DNA of 64,000 bases from Anthropogastromicrobium sp052273485 (lineage in GTDB: Bacteria; Bacillota; Clostridia; Lachnospirales; Lachnospiraceae). Of the stretch, positions 1 to 8,906 are shown piece by piece. The stretch is taken from contig DAVZID010000010.1 of assembly GCA_052273485.1 (NCBI GenBank), positions 5,041-69,040 on the forward strand. Reading direction: 5' to 3'. The translations under genes were made by a program, and so were the position numbers. How positions within the stretch are numbered: position 1 is the stretch's first letter; each line of letters begins with the position of its first letter. Below the pieces are notes generated by a model. The model ran no database searches. It was not told the DNA's origin and saw nothing but the letters and a program-made list of their open reading frames with translations.

Positions 1-1947
1 GGAAATACCATCAGCGATTACGATAAGGAAGAGCAGAAGCGTCAGTTTTCCATTTCGACCAGCGTAGTTCCGGTCGAGTTCGAGGACATCAAGATTAATT
101 TCTTAGACACACCTGGATATTTTGACTTCGTAGGAGAAGTAGAGGAGGCATGCCACGCAGCAGGTGCCGCTGTTATCGTGATCAACGGCAAGGCTGGTGT
201 AGAGGTTGGTACATTAAAGGCATGGGAGCTTTGCGAGAAGTATAAGCTGCCGAGACTGTTTTTTGTAACGGGCATGGATGATGATCAGGCCAGCTATCGT
301 AAGATCGTTCTTGAGTTAAACGATCGTTTTGGACGTAAGGTAGCGCCGTTCCATGTGCCGATCCGTGAGAATGAAAAGTTCGTCGGCTTCGTCAATGTTG
401 TAAAGATGAAGGGCCGCCGTTTTATCAATGATACAAGCGAATATGAAGAGTGCGAGATTCCGGATTACATGGATAAGCACTTAAACATCAGCCGTGATGC
501 ACTTGTTGAGGCCGTTGCCGATACGAGCGAGGAACTGATGGAGCGTTATTTTGCAGGTGAAGAATTTACTTATGAGGAAGTTTCTACTGCACTTAGAACC
601 CACGTTATGGATTGCCAGATCGTGCCTGTACTAGTTGGATCTGGTATTCACAATCAGGGTACTAGCATGTTGATGAATGTAATTAAGAAGTATTTCCCAT
701 CACCAGAGTATACGGTAAACAACGGAAAAGAAACCTCCACTGGCGAGCTTGTCATGGTTAAGTGTGATCAGAATAAGCATCTGTCTGCAAAGGTATTCAA
801 GACGGTAGTGGATCCATTTATCGGAAAGTATTCTCTGATTAAGATTGTAACTGGTACATTAAAGGCTGGTGACATCATTTATAATGTAAATAAGGGTACA
901 GAAGATCGTGCATCCAAGCTATATCTGATGCGCGGCAAGGAGACCATTGAGGTTCCTGAGCTTCACGCAGGTGATATCGGTGCACTCGCGAAGATCGACA
1001 AGATCTCCACAGGCGATACCATTTCCACAAAGGGCGCAACCCTCATTTATGATGGACCGCAGGTAAGCAAGCCATATACATGCAAGGCATACCGTGCAAA
1101 GAATAAGTCCGATGAGGATAAGATCAATGGCGCACTCGCACGTATGGTAGAGGAAGATCAGACGCTTCGTCTTGAGAACGATGTAGAGAATCATCAGACG
1201 TTAATTTATGGTATTGGCGATCAGCAGCTTGACGTTGTCGCAAGCCGCATCCTAAATCGTTATAAGGTTGAGATCGAGCTGTACCGTCCGAAGGTAGCAT
1301 ACCGCGAGACTCTTAGAAAGAAAGTTCAGGTACAGGGTAAGTATAAGAAGCAGACCGGTGGTAGCGGTCAGTACGGCGATGTACATATGATCTTTGAGCC
1401 GTCAGGCGATCTCGATACCCCATATATCTTCGAGGAAAGAGTAGTCGGCGGCGCCGTTCCAAAGAACTACTTCCCGGCAGTTGAAAAGGGTATTCAGGAA
1501 TCTGTTCAGAAGGGTACACTTGCAGGTTATCCGGTCGTTGGCTTAAAGGCAACACTCGTTGATGGTTCCTATCATCCGGTTGACTCCTCTGAGCTTGCAT
1601 TCAAGATGGCAGCAATTCTTGCTTATAAGAAGGGCTTTGCAGAGGCAAATCCGACCATCTTAGAGCCGATCGTATCTGTTTCCATCACCGTGCCGGATGA
1701 TCTTGTCGGTGATGTTATGGGTGATCTGAACAAGCGTCGCGGCAGAGTGCTCGGTATGGATCACGTAGCAGGTGGTAAGCAGATGGTAACCGCAGATGTG
1801 CCGATGGCAGAGATGTATGGTTATTCCACCGATCTTCGTGCAATGTCTGGTGGTATGGGCGAGTTCTCCTATGAGTTTGCAAGATATGAGCAGGCTCCGC
1901 AGGATGTCCAGAAGAAGATTATTGAGGCAGCTGAGAAGGAAGATTAA
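1..1947 (+). CDS. Elongation factor G-like GTPase (EF-G paralogue), 5' end outside window
   Basis: The frame is open from base 1, so the start lies upstream; 648 residues are visible. It is a translational GTPase of EF-G architecture: the end of the G domain, then domains II to V. The switch I equivalent reads RQFSIS at about residues 14-19 (visible numbering), G3 is DTPGY at 36-40 instead of DTPGH, and G4 is TGMD at 90-93 instead of NKMD. These departures are typical of EF-G paralogues (EF-G2-like), not of housekeeping fusA, which in Firmicutes also normally sits next to rpsL/rpsG. The P-loop must lie just upstream of the window. A likely role is an accessory function on the ribosome; whether it hydrolyses GTP like EF-G cannot be told from sequence. 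An in-frame GTG at 178 is internal and not a start. The gene ends at a terminator shared with the leuS promoter. Confidence 0.9.
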   Translation, partial: GNTISDYDKEEQKRQFSISTSVVPVEFEDIKINFLDTPGYFDFVGEVEEACHAAGAAVIVINGKAGVEVGTLKAWELCEKYKLPRLFFVTGMDDDQASYRKIVLELNDRFGRKVAPFHVPIRENEKFVGFVNVVKMKGRRFINDTSEYEECEIPDYMDKHLNISRDALVEAVADTSEELMERYFAGEEFTYEEVSTALRTHVMDCQIVPVLVGSGIHNQGTSMLMNVIKKYFPSPEYTVNNGKETSTGELVMVKCDQNKHLSAKVFKTVVDPFIGKYSLIKIVTGTLKAGDIIYNVNKGTEDRASKLYLMRGKETIEVPELHAGDIGALAKIDKISTGDTISTKGATLIYDGPQVSKPYTCKAYRAKNKSDEDKINGALARMVEEDQTLRLENDVENHQTLIYGIGDQQLDVVASRILNRYKVEIELYRPKVAYRETLRKKVQVQGKYKKQTGGSGQYGDVHMIFEPSGDLDTPYIFEERVVGGAVPKNYFPAVEKGIQESVQKGTLAGYPVVGLKATLVDGSYHPVDSSELAFKMAAILAYKKGFAEANPTILEPIVSVSITVPDDLVGDVMGDLNKRRGRVLGMDHVAGGKQMVTADVPMAEMYGYSTDLRAMSGGMGEFSYEFARYEQAPQDVQKKIIEAAEKED

Positions 1948-2006
1948 AAGTGATCAATTATCAGGAGCCGAAGCCATCGCTTAAGTTCCGTCCGATAAAA
2001 AGAAAG

Positions 2007-2033
2007 AGGGGGTTGACAAGCCCCCTTTTTTTA
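2007..2033 (+). terminator. Rho-independent terminator of the EF-G-like gene
   Basis: A run of five G pairs with a run of five C around a short loop, followed by seven T. It lies 60 bases after the stop of the EF-G-like gene. Its loop contains the hexamer TTGACA that probably serves as the -35 box for the leuS leader. Confidence 0.85.
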
Positions 2034-2042
2034 TGCTATTGT
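2013..2042 (+). promoter_or_regulatory. Promoter of the leuS T-box transcript
   Basis: TTGACA at 2013-2018, an 18-base spacer, then TATTGT at 2037-2042 preceded by TG one base upstream (extended -10). The -35 box sits inside the loop of the upstream gene's terminator, so terminator and promoter overlap. Start of transcription is expected near 2049, just before the T-box stem I. Confidence 0.55.
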
Positions 2043-2089
2043 AAACAGCGTAAAAAGCATCAAGTTTGGCGTAAAAGGATCGCGCTTAT

Positions 2090-2354
2090 TGATGCAAAAC
2101 GCGATGATAAGGAATAGTAAGCAGGGGAGAGCTACAGAGAGCTGCCGGTCGGTGAAAGGCAGCAGCTTGAAACTACCGAACTGGCCTTAGAGCACCGGCA
2201 GGGAAACGTATTTATCTAAAAGACGGAGTAGTTGGCGGCGGGTATTCCCGTTACAGAAGATTGAGGGCAAAGCAGGCATCTGCTTTGAAGTAGAGTGGTA
2301 CCGCGAAGTCTTTTCGTCTCTATACAAAGAGAAAGAAAGGGCTCTTTTTTTTCC
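2090..2354 (+). promoter_or_regulatory. T-box riboswitch controlling leuS (tRNA-Leu responsive)
   Basis: The leader carries the hallmark T-box sequence AGAGTGGTACCGCG at 2292-2305. Its UGGU would pair with a tRNA 3' end having discriminator A, as in tRNA-Leu. Stem I begins near 2093 with the GATGATAAGGAATAG kink-turn-like segment. A plausible specifier codon is CTG at 2181-2183, which fits leucine; this choice is less certain than the T-box itself. A terminator stem followed by eight T (to about 2354) closes the leader. Uncharged tRNA-Leu would stabilise the antiterminator and raise leuS expression. The leuS start lies 35 bases downstream. Confidence 0.92.
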
Positions 2355-2388
2355 AGAAAAGAGACCCGGAAAGGAAACACAAAACACA

Positions 2389-4794
2389 ATGAACAAGAAT
2401 TACGATCCAAAAGAAATTGAATCAAAATGGCAGAAAGTCTGGATGGATGAGAAGGCTTTCGCCGCAACAGATGACTACACTAAGCCAAAGTATTATGCGC
2501 TGGTTGAGTTTCCATATCCGTCAGGACAGGGACTTCATGTAGGTCATCCGCGTCCGTACACCGCACTGGATATCGTTGCCAGAAAGAGAAGATTACAGGG
2601 ATACAACGTACTGTATCCGATGGGTTGGGATGCATTTGGTCTTCCGACTGAGAACTATGCGATCAAGAATCACATTCACCCAAAGATCGTTACCAAGAAC
2701 AACGTAGCTCGTTTTAAGAATCAGCTGCAGTCCTTGGGTTATTCCTTTGATTGGGATAGAGAGATCAACACCACTGATCCAAACTACTATCACTGGACCC
2801 AGTGGATCTTCTTAAAGCTGTACAAGGCAGGACTGGCATATAAGTCAGAGATGCCTGTTAACTGGTGTACTTCCTGTAAGGTAGGTCTGGCAAACGAGGA
2901 GGTTGTAAACGGCGTTTGTGAGCGCTGCGGAAGCCCTGTTGTTCGTAAGATGAAGAGTCAGTGGATGTTAAAGATCACCGAGTACGCAGATAAGCTGATT
3001 GATGGTCTTGACAGCGTAGATTATGTAGAGAAGGTAAAGGTTTCCCAGAGAAACTGGATCGGCCGTTCCAACGGTGCTGAGGTTGATTTTGCAATCGCTG
3101 GTACAGAGGATAAGCTTCGTATCTACACTACCCGTCCGGACACCTTATTCGGTGTTACCTACATGGTTGTTTCTCCAGAGCATCCATATCTGGATAAGTA
3201 CAGAGAGCAGATTTCCAACTGGGATGAGATTGTTGCATACCGTGAGGAAGCAGCAAAGAAGTCTGACTTTGAGCGTTCTGAGCTGGCAAAGGACAAGACT
3301 GGTGTTGAGATCAAGGGCTTAAAGGCAATCAATCCGGTAAACGGCAAGGAGATTCCGGTATGGGTTTCTGATTACGTACTGATGAGCTATGGTACTGGTG
3401 CAATCATGGCAGTTCCGGCTCATGATGAGAGAGACTGGGAGTTCGCAAAGAAGTTTAATCTTCCGATCATCGAGGTTGTAGCAGGTGGCGATGTTCAGAA
3501 TGCTGCATTTACTGATGTTCAGACTGGTAAGCTGGTTAATTCTGGATTCCTTGATGGACTGGAAGTAGCCGATGCAAAGAAGAAGATCATCGAGTATCTG
3601 GAAGAGAAGAAGATCGGTACGCCAAAGAAGAACTACAAGTTAAGAGACTGGGTATTCTCCAGACAGCGTTATTGGGGTGAGCCAATCCCGATCGTAAAGT
3701 GTGAGAAGTGTGGATACGTTCCGCTGTCCGAGGATGATCTGCCGTTGGAGCTGCCGGATGTAGAGAGCTACATGCCGACTGACAACGGTGAGTCTCCACT
3801 GGCTGCTATGACCGACTGGGTAAATACGACCTGTCCATGCTGCGGTGGCCCGGCAAAGAGAGAGACCGATACCATGCCTCAGTGGGCTGGTTCTTCCTGG
3901 TATTTCCTGCGTTACACCGATCCGCACAACAACGAGGCACTGGCAAGCAAGGAAGCAATGAAGTACTGGCTGCCGGTTGACTGGTACAACGGCGGTATGG
4001 AGCATACGACTCTGCATCTTCTGTATTCTCGTTTCTGGCATCGTTTTCTGTATGATCAGGGCGTTGTTCCGTGTCCGGAACCGTATCAGAAGAGAACCTC
4101 TCACGGTATGATTCTCGGTGAGAACGGCGAGAAGATGTCCAAGTCCCGTGGAAATGTCATCAACCCAGATGATATCGTAAACGAGTTTGGTGCAGATACG
4201 CTGCGTACCTATGAGATGTTCATCGGTGCATTTGAGTTAGCTGCAAGCTGGAGCAACGAGGGTGTTAAGGGCTGCCGTCGTTTCTTAGAGCGTGTATGGA
4301 AGTTACAGGATATGCTGACCGATGAGGAAGGCTTCTCTAAGGATATGGAGACGAAGATGCATCAGACGATGAAGAAGGTATCTTCTGACTTTGAGACCTT
4401 AAAGTACAACACAGCAATCGCTGCTATGATGGCACTGTTAAATGACTTCTACAAGAAGGGCAGCATCACAAAGGGCGAGTTAAAGACTTTCTTAATTCTG
4501 TTAAATCCAGTTGCACCTCATATCACCGAGGAAATGTGGGCAGATTGTAACTTTGGCGGACGTCTGTATCAGCAGAGCTGGCCGGAGTACGAGGAAGAAA
4601 AGACCGTTGAGAATACCGTAGAGATCGCTGTTCAGATCAACGGAAAGACCAAGGGAACCGTTTCGATCGCAAGAGATTGCGATAAAGAAACTGCACTTGC
4701 AGCAGGAAAAGAAGTAATCAAGGATAAGCTGACTGGAAATGTAATCAAAGAGATCTATGTTCCGGGAAGAATTATCAACATCGTTATGAAATAA
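2389..4794 (+). CDS. leuS: Leucyl-tRNA synthetase
   Basis: Class I aminoacyl-tRNA synthetase of 801 residues that charges tRNA-Leu in the cytoplasm. The HIGH-type motif is HVGH at residues 50-53 and the KMSKS loop is at 582-586. A long CP1 editing domain lies between them, containing the threonine-rich and GTGAIMAVPAHDERD segments typical of LeuRS. The C-terminal tRNA-binding region ends with the family-typical VQINGKTKG stretch. Length is normal for bacterial LeuRS. The start ATG follows GGAAAGGAA. Expression is under the T-box immediately upstream, and a terminator follows the stop, so the gene is probably transcribed alone. Confidence 0.98.
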   Translation: MNKNYDPKEIESKWQKVWMDEKAFAATDDYTKPKYYALVEFPYPSGQGLHVGHPRPYTALDIVARKRRLQGYNVLYPMGWDAFGLPTENYAIKNHIHPKIVTKNNVARFKNQLQSLGYSFDWDREINTTDPNYYHWTQWIFLKLYKAGLAYKSEMPVNWCTSCKVGLANEEVVNGVCERCGSPVVRKMKSQWMLKITEYADKLIDGLDSVDYVEKVKVSQRNWIGRSNGAEVDFAIAGTEDKLRIYTTRPDTLFGVTYMVVSPEHPYLDKYREQISNWDEIVAYREEAAKKSDFERSELAKDKTGVEIKGLKAINPVNGKEIPVWVSDYVLMSYGTGAIMAVPAHDERDWEFAKKFNLPIIEVVAGGDVQNAAFTDVQTGKLVNSGFLDGLEVADAKKKIIEYLEEKKIGTPKKNYKLRDWVFSRQRYWGEPIPIVKCEKCGYVPLSEDDLPLELPDVESYMPTDNGESPLAAMTDWVNTTCPCCGGPAKRETDTMPQWAGSSWYFLRYTDPHNNEALASKEAMKYWLPVDWYNGGMEHTTLHLLYSRFWHRFLYDQGVVPCPEPYQKRTSHGMILGENGEKMSKSRGNVINPDDIVNEFGADTLRTYEMFIGAFELAASWSNEGVKGCRRFLERVWKLQDMLTDEEGFSKDMETKMHQTMKKVSSDFETLKYNTAIAAMMALLNDFYKKGSITKGELKTFLILLNPVAPHITEEMWADCNFGGRLYQQSWPEYEEEKTVENTVEIAVQINGKTKGTVSIARDCDKETALAAGKEVIKDKLTGNVIKEIYVPGRIINIVMK

Positions 4795-4824
4795 GATGGA
4801 TCAAATGAAATAAAAAACTGTTCA

Positions 4825-4878
4825 GAGCCGCAGCTTTGTCGCAGAGTGCGGCAAAAGTTGCGGCTTTGATGTTTTTTT
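4825..4878 (+). terminator. Rho-independent terminator of leuS
   Basis: A long imperfect stem (AGCCGCAGCTTTG... pairing with ...CAAAAGTTGCGGCT, small loop near 4845) followed by a T-rich tail ending in seven T. Confidence 0.85.
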
Positions 4879-4894
4879 CGGAAAAGAGGTTGTT

Positions 4895-6727
4895 ATGAAG
4901 ATTTGCAAAAAGATAAAAGCAGCCGTGATGGCACTATGTCTGGTAATCGGTATGTGTGCAGTCTCACTTCCACAGGCCGTTCATGCCGAGTATGGCGACA
5001 ATGCATATGCGTTTATGACGCAGCTGCAGTCTAATTATCCATATCGTCAGGTTAATTCCTCAAATGGTATGCTGGCAGGAGCTGAGGAGTGGTTAAAGGC
5101 ACAGATCGTTACGATGGGTTATGAGTATATGGCTCAGCCGTTTACGATGACATCATCCGATGGTGTGACACCATGCTACGGAGAGAATCTTATTTTTTCA
5201 AAGCAGGGCGCAAGTGACCGTGTGATTGTGATTGGTGCGCATTATGACTGTGTGGAGCAGACCTTTGGTACCGATGACAATGCATCAGGTGTCGGTGTAC
5301 TGTTGGAGCTTGCAAGTATCTACAGCACGAAGGAATCTCCATATACGCTGCGCTTCATCCTCTTTTCAGCAGAGGAGCCGGGATGTCTTGGCAGCCAGTA
5401 TTATGTAGAGAATCTTAGTCAAGAAGAGCGCGACCGCATTGCATGTATGATCAACATTGATTCGATTGCAGCTGGTGACAATATGTATCTCTACGGAGGT
5501 ACAGTGGATGACAGTGGAAGCATTGTTCAGGACTGGGCAGTTTATCAGGCACAGTCCGCAGCCGATCTTCTTGGCCTTAATATGTCGTTCCATCCAGATG
5601 TAAATGACAGCTTCCCGACACCGACGAAGGACACGGCTAGTGATCAGATGCCATTTGCTAATGCAGGTATTCCTTATATCTATTGTGAAGCTTCAAACTG
5701 GAATGGTGAGCCGTACACAAATTTCTATCAGACAAGCGATCCGGCCGTTGTCGGCGGCGCGGTTATGCACAATCCAGATTATGATAATCTGACCTTTATC
5801 GAGAACACCTTTGGAACGCGTGCATATGAGCATCTTCAGGCATATACAAAGCTAATTGATTATTTGCTTGAAAATATGAAGGAAGGCGAGTACACAACTG
5901 GCTATGACTTTGAGGATACGAATACAAAGGCAACAACGACCGATTCTGTTTATTTAAGAGAGCGCCCGACTCAGTATAGTCCGTCCATTACGCTTCTTGA
6001 TGCGAACACAGAAGTAACCGTTACTGGCTATCATACAAGTTGGTGCCGTGTTGAGGCAGATGGGAAAGAAGGCTACATTAAGACTGATTATCTGACGATG
6101 GATGCTGATGCAGAAAATGGTTCTGAGGCAGAGTCTGACGAGGTTTTATCCGAAGAAGCATCGTCCGAAAACGAGTCCGAAGCTGTTTCTGAGGCAGAAT
6201 CGGAGAATGATTCTGAGATCGAGTCCGAGACTGGTACGGCAGAGGAAGTGTCCTCTGAGGCTGTTTCCGAAAAGGAATCAGCTGAAGTTGCTACAGAGAA
6301 CGAGTCTTCCAAGAACGAGGCATCTTCTGCTGATGCAAATGCAAGCGAAAAAGAAACCGCGGCAGCTTCCAATTCAAGCGCATCCAGCCAGAGCGTATCC
6401 GGTTCTCAGTCTGACAGCACCAATGTGGTTACAAAGGCGATTGATCAGCTCAAAAACGATCCATCCACGCTTCGTATTGTTCTGATTGCAGTAATTGTAA
6501 TCATCGGCATTTGGCTGTGCGTATTCATTGCACTTCGCCGCAAGAAGAATGCACAGGAAGAAGATACATCTGATGGCTCGACAGAAGCAGCAAAGAAGGT
6601 AAAACAAGTAAAAGATTTATCGGATGAGAAAGAAGTGAAAGAGGAATCTACGAGAAGAAAGGTTTCTGATTCAGAGGCTTCCGATACGGATTTTGCAAAA
6701 CCAGACAAGAGCAAAGACGAAAAGTAA
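4895..6727 (+). CDS. Secreted, membrane-anchored M28 zinc exopeptidase with SH3b domain
   Basis: 610 residues. A signal peptide (about 1-31, ending AVHA) leads to an M28 aminopeptidase domain. Expected metal and catalytic residues are visible: H116 and D118 (GAHYD), D127/D128, and E160/E161 (SAEEPG). A bacterial SH3 domain covers about 345-405. Residues 405-515 are a low-complexity Ser/Glu linker, followed by one transmembrane helix (about 525-548), basic residues and a charged cytoplasmic tail of some 60 residues. The enzyme should therefore sit outside the cell, spaced from the membrane by a flexible stalk, and trim peptides; SH3b domains often contact cell wall. The start ATG follows AAAGAGG. 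It stands alone between two terminators. Substrate is unknown. Confidence 0.88.
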   Translation: MKICKKIKAAVMALCLVIGMCAVSLPQAVHAEYGDNAYAFMTQLQSNYPYRQVNSSNGMLAGAEEWLKAQIVTMGYEYMAQPFTMTSSDGVTPCYGENLIFSKQGASDRVIVIGAHYDCVEQTFGTDDNASGVGVLLELASIYSTKESPYTLRFILFSAEEPGCLGSQYYVENLSQEERDRIACMINIDSIAAGDNMYLYGGTVDDSGSIVQDWAVYQAQSAADLLGLNMSFHPDVNDSFPTPTKDTASDQMPFANAGIPYIYCEASNWNGEPYTNFYQTSDPAVVGGAVMHNPDYDNLTFIENTFGTRAYEHLQAYTKLIDYLLENMKEGEYTTGYDFEDTNTKATTTDSVYLRERPTQYSPSITLLDANTEVTVTGYHTSWCRVEADGKEGYIKTDYLTMDADAENGSEAESDEVLSEEASSENESEAVSEAESENDSEIESETGTAEEVSSEAVSEKESAEVATENESSKNEASSADANASEKETAAASNSSASSQSVSGSQSDSTNVVTKAIDQLKNDPSTLRIVLIAVIVIIGIWLCVFIALRRKKNAQEEDTSDGSTEAAKKVKQVKDLSDEKEVKEESTRRKVSDSEASDTDFAKPDKSKDEK

Positions 6728-6800
6728 AAGCTACTGGATTGTAAGATACGTAAGAAAAATGTGCAAAGATAATCGCATATAGACAATTCAATACACACAG

Positions 6801-6839
6801 AAAAAGACAGGAATGGCAAAAGGCGTTCCTGTCTTTTTG
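6801..6839. terminator. Bidirectional terminator between convergent genes
   Basis: A near-perfect inverted repeat, AAAAAGACAGGAA pairing with TTCCTGTCTTTTT, with A-run on one side and T-run on the other, so it can stop transcription from both the M28 gene (plus) and the small gene pair (minus). Confidence 0.85.
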
Positions 6840-6867
6840 AATCGTGCAACAAATTTAATGGACGTTT

Positions 6868-7164
6868 CTATGAATTGGACGATGGCGGAGGTGGTGTTTG
6901 TTTTCCCTGCTTTGCTAACATTTTGGACAACTGGCGAAGCAGCTCCACTCTTTTTTTCTCCTTCGGAGAAAGATTTGCGGTCAGCTGAGCTACGAGTGCA
7001 TCCGTCTCCTCATCGCTAAAGTTCATATGCTTGCCAGCGATTTGTCGATTCATGCCAAGCAAAAAGGGAAGCAGTTCATTTTGATTTTTACCTGCAGCTT
7101 CACTGACCATCTGTCGGATAAACTGCGCCTTTTCTGGGGACATATTGTCAAACGGTGTCGGCAT
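6868..7164 (-). CDS. Conserved hypothetical small protein (98 aa)
   Basis: Soluble, largely helical protein of 98 residues with no membrane segment. I do not recognise a named domain. Notable segments are SPEKAQFIRQMVSEAAGKN near the N-terminus, PFLLGMNRQIAG in the middle, and a Lys/Gln-rich C-terminus ending in a run of prolines. The ATG at 7164 is preferred over an in-frame ATG at 7191 because the perfect site GGAAGGAGGTG lies nine bases before it. It overlaps the upstream gene on the same strand by 17 bases, so the two are translationally coupled and probably work together. A shared terminator lies past its end. I see no basis for a function. Confidence 0.7.
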   Translation of the reverse strand: MPTPFDNMSPEKAQFIRQMVSEAAGKNQNELLPFLLGMNRQIAGKHMNFSDEETDALVAQLTANLSPKEKKRVELLRQLSKMLAKQGKQTPPPPSSNS

Positions 7165-7471
7165 CGCGTTTGGCACCTCCTTCCGATTCATATTCGCGGT
7201 AAAGTCGTGCCATCTGGGTAAGATTTGTGACCATATCGAGTGTTTCAAGCTCCTTTGGCGTACAATATTCGCGGATGGATTGGGATAGACCAGTGAGTGG
7301 ATCCTGCCCATCCTTGCTGCATGCTTCCAGTGACTCTTCCTCCTCGTCAAGCCGGTGCATGGCCTGTTGAAGCTCAAACATGCGCACACAGATGCGGCAG
7401 GCATCCCGAAGCGGCGAGTGCATGTACGGCAGCGAGGCCTTTAAAATCTGAATATGGCGCTCCTGTGGCAT
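7148..7471 (-). CDS. Conserved hypothetical small protein (107 aa)
   Basis: Acidic helical protein of 107 residues beginning MPQERHIQIL, with Cys residues at about 25 and 28 (DACRIC) and an Asp/Glu-rich middle (LDEEEESLEAC). The ATG at 7471 follows AAGAGGTG. It is the first gene of a two-gene unit with the 98-residue protein and is divergent from the broken subtilase gene at 7577. I recognise no domain. The pairing of two short acidic, helical proteins of nearly equal size suggests a complex or a regulator pair, which is inference only. Confidence 0.7.
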   Translation of the reverse strand: MPQERHIQILKASLPYMHSPLRDACRICVRMFELQQAMHRLDEEEESLEACSKDGQDPLTGLSQSIREYCTPKELETLDMVTNLTQMARLYREYESEGGAKRDADTV

Positions 7472-7576
7472 AAGGCACCTCTTGGATTTTCCATCTTCTT
7501 TAATGGAGTATATGCGGACAACATGTCGGATAGTACATAAGTTATAGTAAGCAGATGAGTGATAAAGGAGCATCGT

Positions 7577-7927
7577 ATGCTTATTATAGAAGGAAATGCA
7601 GTCTATGAGGTGGATTGTGAATGCTTGCGGCGAAGATGGGGGCGCTATCAGAATGTGCGCTGCGAAGAGGATTTGCTTTCAAAAGATCAGGTTACCGTAC
7701 AGACCGGAGGAGTATGCAGGGAGCAGTTATCCTATACCGGAAAAGGTGTCACGATTGCTATTTTGGATACTGGCCTTTATCCGCATCCTGATTTTAAGGA
7801 ACGCATTGTTGGATGGTATGATGCGATTGGAGGTGAGGCGTACCCCATCGATCCGAACGGACATGGAACACAGGAAGGAGGAAATGGGTGTTGCTTTTTT
7901 TGCAAAACTGTGCTATTCTGTCTATAA
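7577..7927 (+). pseudogene. Truncated S8 (subtilisin-family) serine peptidase remnant
   Basis: The first ~100 residues match the start of an intracellular-type subtilase: GKGVTIAILDTGLYPHPDF carries the catalytic Asp, and DPNGHGT carries the catalytic His. The usual continuation after HGT (HVAGI-type) is missing; the frame runs into an unrelated 18-residue tail and stops. The oxyanion Asn and the catalytic Ser domain are absent, so this cannot be an active protease. The start ATG follows AAAGGAG six bases upstream, so the translation signal is intact. The break falls near 7868-7875, close to an equally damaged gene downstream, which suggests a deletion between two genes. Confidence 0.8.
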
Positions 7928-7966
7928 CAGATGCCTACAAAAGTCTAAAATTACGAGGTGTGGGAA

Positions 7967-8902
7967 ATGAATATAATAATTATGAAGGAAGCAGCGACAC
8001 TCGAGAGAACATCTGCGAATGAAGGGGTGCAGCTGCAGTCGCTGACATTAAGCGAAGGCACGATCCGGTTTGAACCGGATGTGACTGATTACAATGTGAC
8101 GGTTGCAGAGGATGTGACGAAGATTCTGGTAAAAGGTGTTACCAGTGATGAGAACAGCTTTTATACCGTAAGCGGAAACACCAACATGGGAAAGGGTAAG
8201 AATGAGATTGTTGTCACCGTCACGGACAAGGACGGTAACATAGGTCACTATTACATTCATGTGCAGGTGGGTGAGCAGGCAGAACAGGAGTCTGCATCGC
8301 AGGACGCACAACAAAATGGAGAACAGCATTCTCAAATATCTCAGTCACAAGCAGCAGATAGCCAGAATGCTCAGTCCTCACAGGCTCAAAGTTTTCCGGC
8401 TTCATCCCAGTTTGCGCAGACTTCAAAAGGATCTACTCAGGATAATTCGCAGGAACTGCTTTCAAAATTACCCGGTGAGTTTCAGGCTTTTGCACAGACT
8501 GTTACCTCAGGAAATCTTCAGTATGTGACATACGGCGTACTGGGCTGTGGTGCATTAGCAGTCGTTCTTTGGATCGCAGTATTTGTCCGCAGGGCAGCGG
8601 CAAAGCGGCGCTACAAGAAGGAGAAAAAAGCGCGTCTTGCTCATAGAAAAGAGCAGGAAAAGCAGTGGGAGCTTGCCCAGACCCAGCAGGACATCCTTTT
8701 AAAGCAGGTTGATGAGCTACTTGAGAAAAAGAAGACACGCGGACAAAAGGTGCGCGAAGAAGAGCCTGAGGATTTTGATTATGAGGACGAAGGCTATACA
8801 GATGATGAAGACGATTACGGCGATTATGATGAAGAACAAGAGGCCGAGCTGGATCGTTGGGTAGCCGGACTGGATGAAGATGGCCAGGACGAGGACAGGT
8901 GA
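7967..8902 (+). CDS. Cadherin-like beta-sandwich membrane protein, N-terminally truncated
   Basis: 311 residues. Residues about 15-105 form a cadherin-like beta-sandwich domain (LQSLTLSEGTIRFEPDVTDYNV...), followed by a Gln/Ser-rich linker, one transmembrane helix (about 187-207, VLGCGALAVVLWIAVFV), a strongly basic segment (RRAAAKRRYKKEKKAR) and an acidic Asp/Glu/Tyr-rich cytoplasmic tail. Such proteins normally have a signal peptide and another extracellular domain in front; here there is neither, only about 15 odd residues starting at ATG 7967 (GAGGTG upstream). The topology predicts the domain outside, yet no export signal precedes it. I read it as the 3' part of a gene that lost its front in the same event that broke the subtilase; it could be non-functional. 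Confidence 0.65.
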   Translation: MNIIIMKEAATLERTSANEGVQLQSLTLSEGTIRFEPDVTDYNVTVAEDVTKILVKGVTSDENSFYTVSGNTNMGKGKNEIVVTVTDKDGNIGHYYIHVQVGEQAEQESASQDAQQNGEQHSQISQSQAADSQNAQSSQAQSFPASSQFAQTSKGSTQDNSQELLSKLPGEFQAFAQTVTSGNLQYVTYGVLGCGALAVVLWIAVFVRRAAAKRRYKKEKKARLAHRKEQEKQWELAQTQQDILLKQVDELLEKKKTRGQKVREEEPEDFDYEDEGYTDDEDDYGDYDEEQEAELDRWVAGLDEDGQDEDR

Positions 8903-8906
8903 TTTG

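Noticed and set aside
178..180. GTG at 178 as the start of the EF-G-like gene
   Set aside because: The same frame is open from base 1 and encodes the conserved DTPGY-F motif upstream of it, so the gene starts before the window.
6088..6485. Open frames opposite and beside the Ser/Glu-rich part of the M28 gene
   Set aside because: Low-complexity coding sequence keeps other frames open; the real frame carries the signal peptide, peptidase motifs and membrane helix. The same applies to frames opposite the acidic linker at 17.1-19.8 kb.
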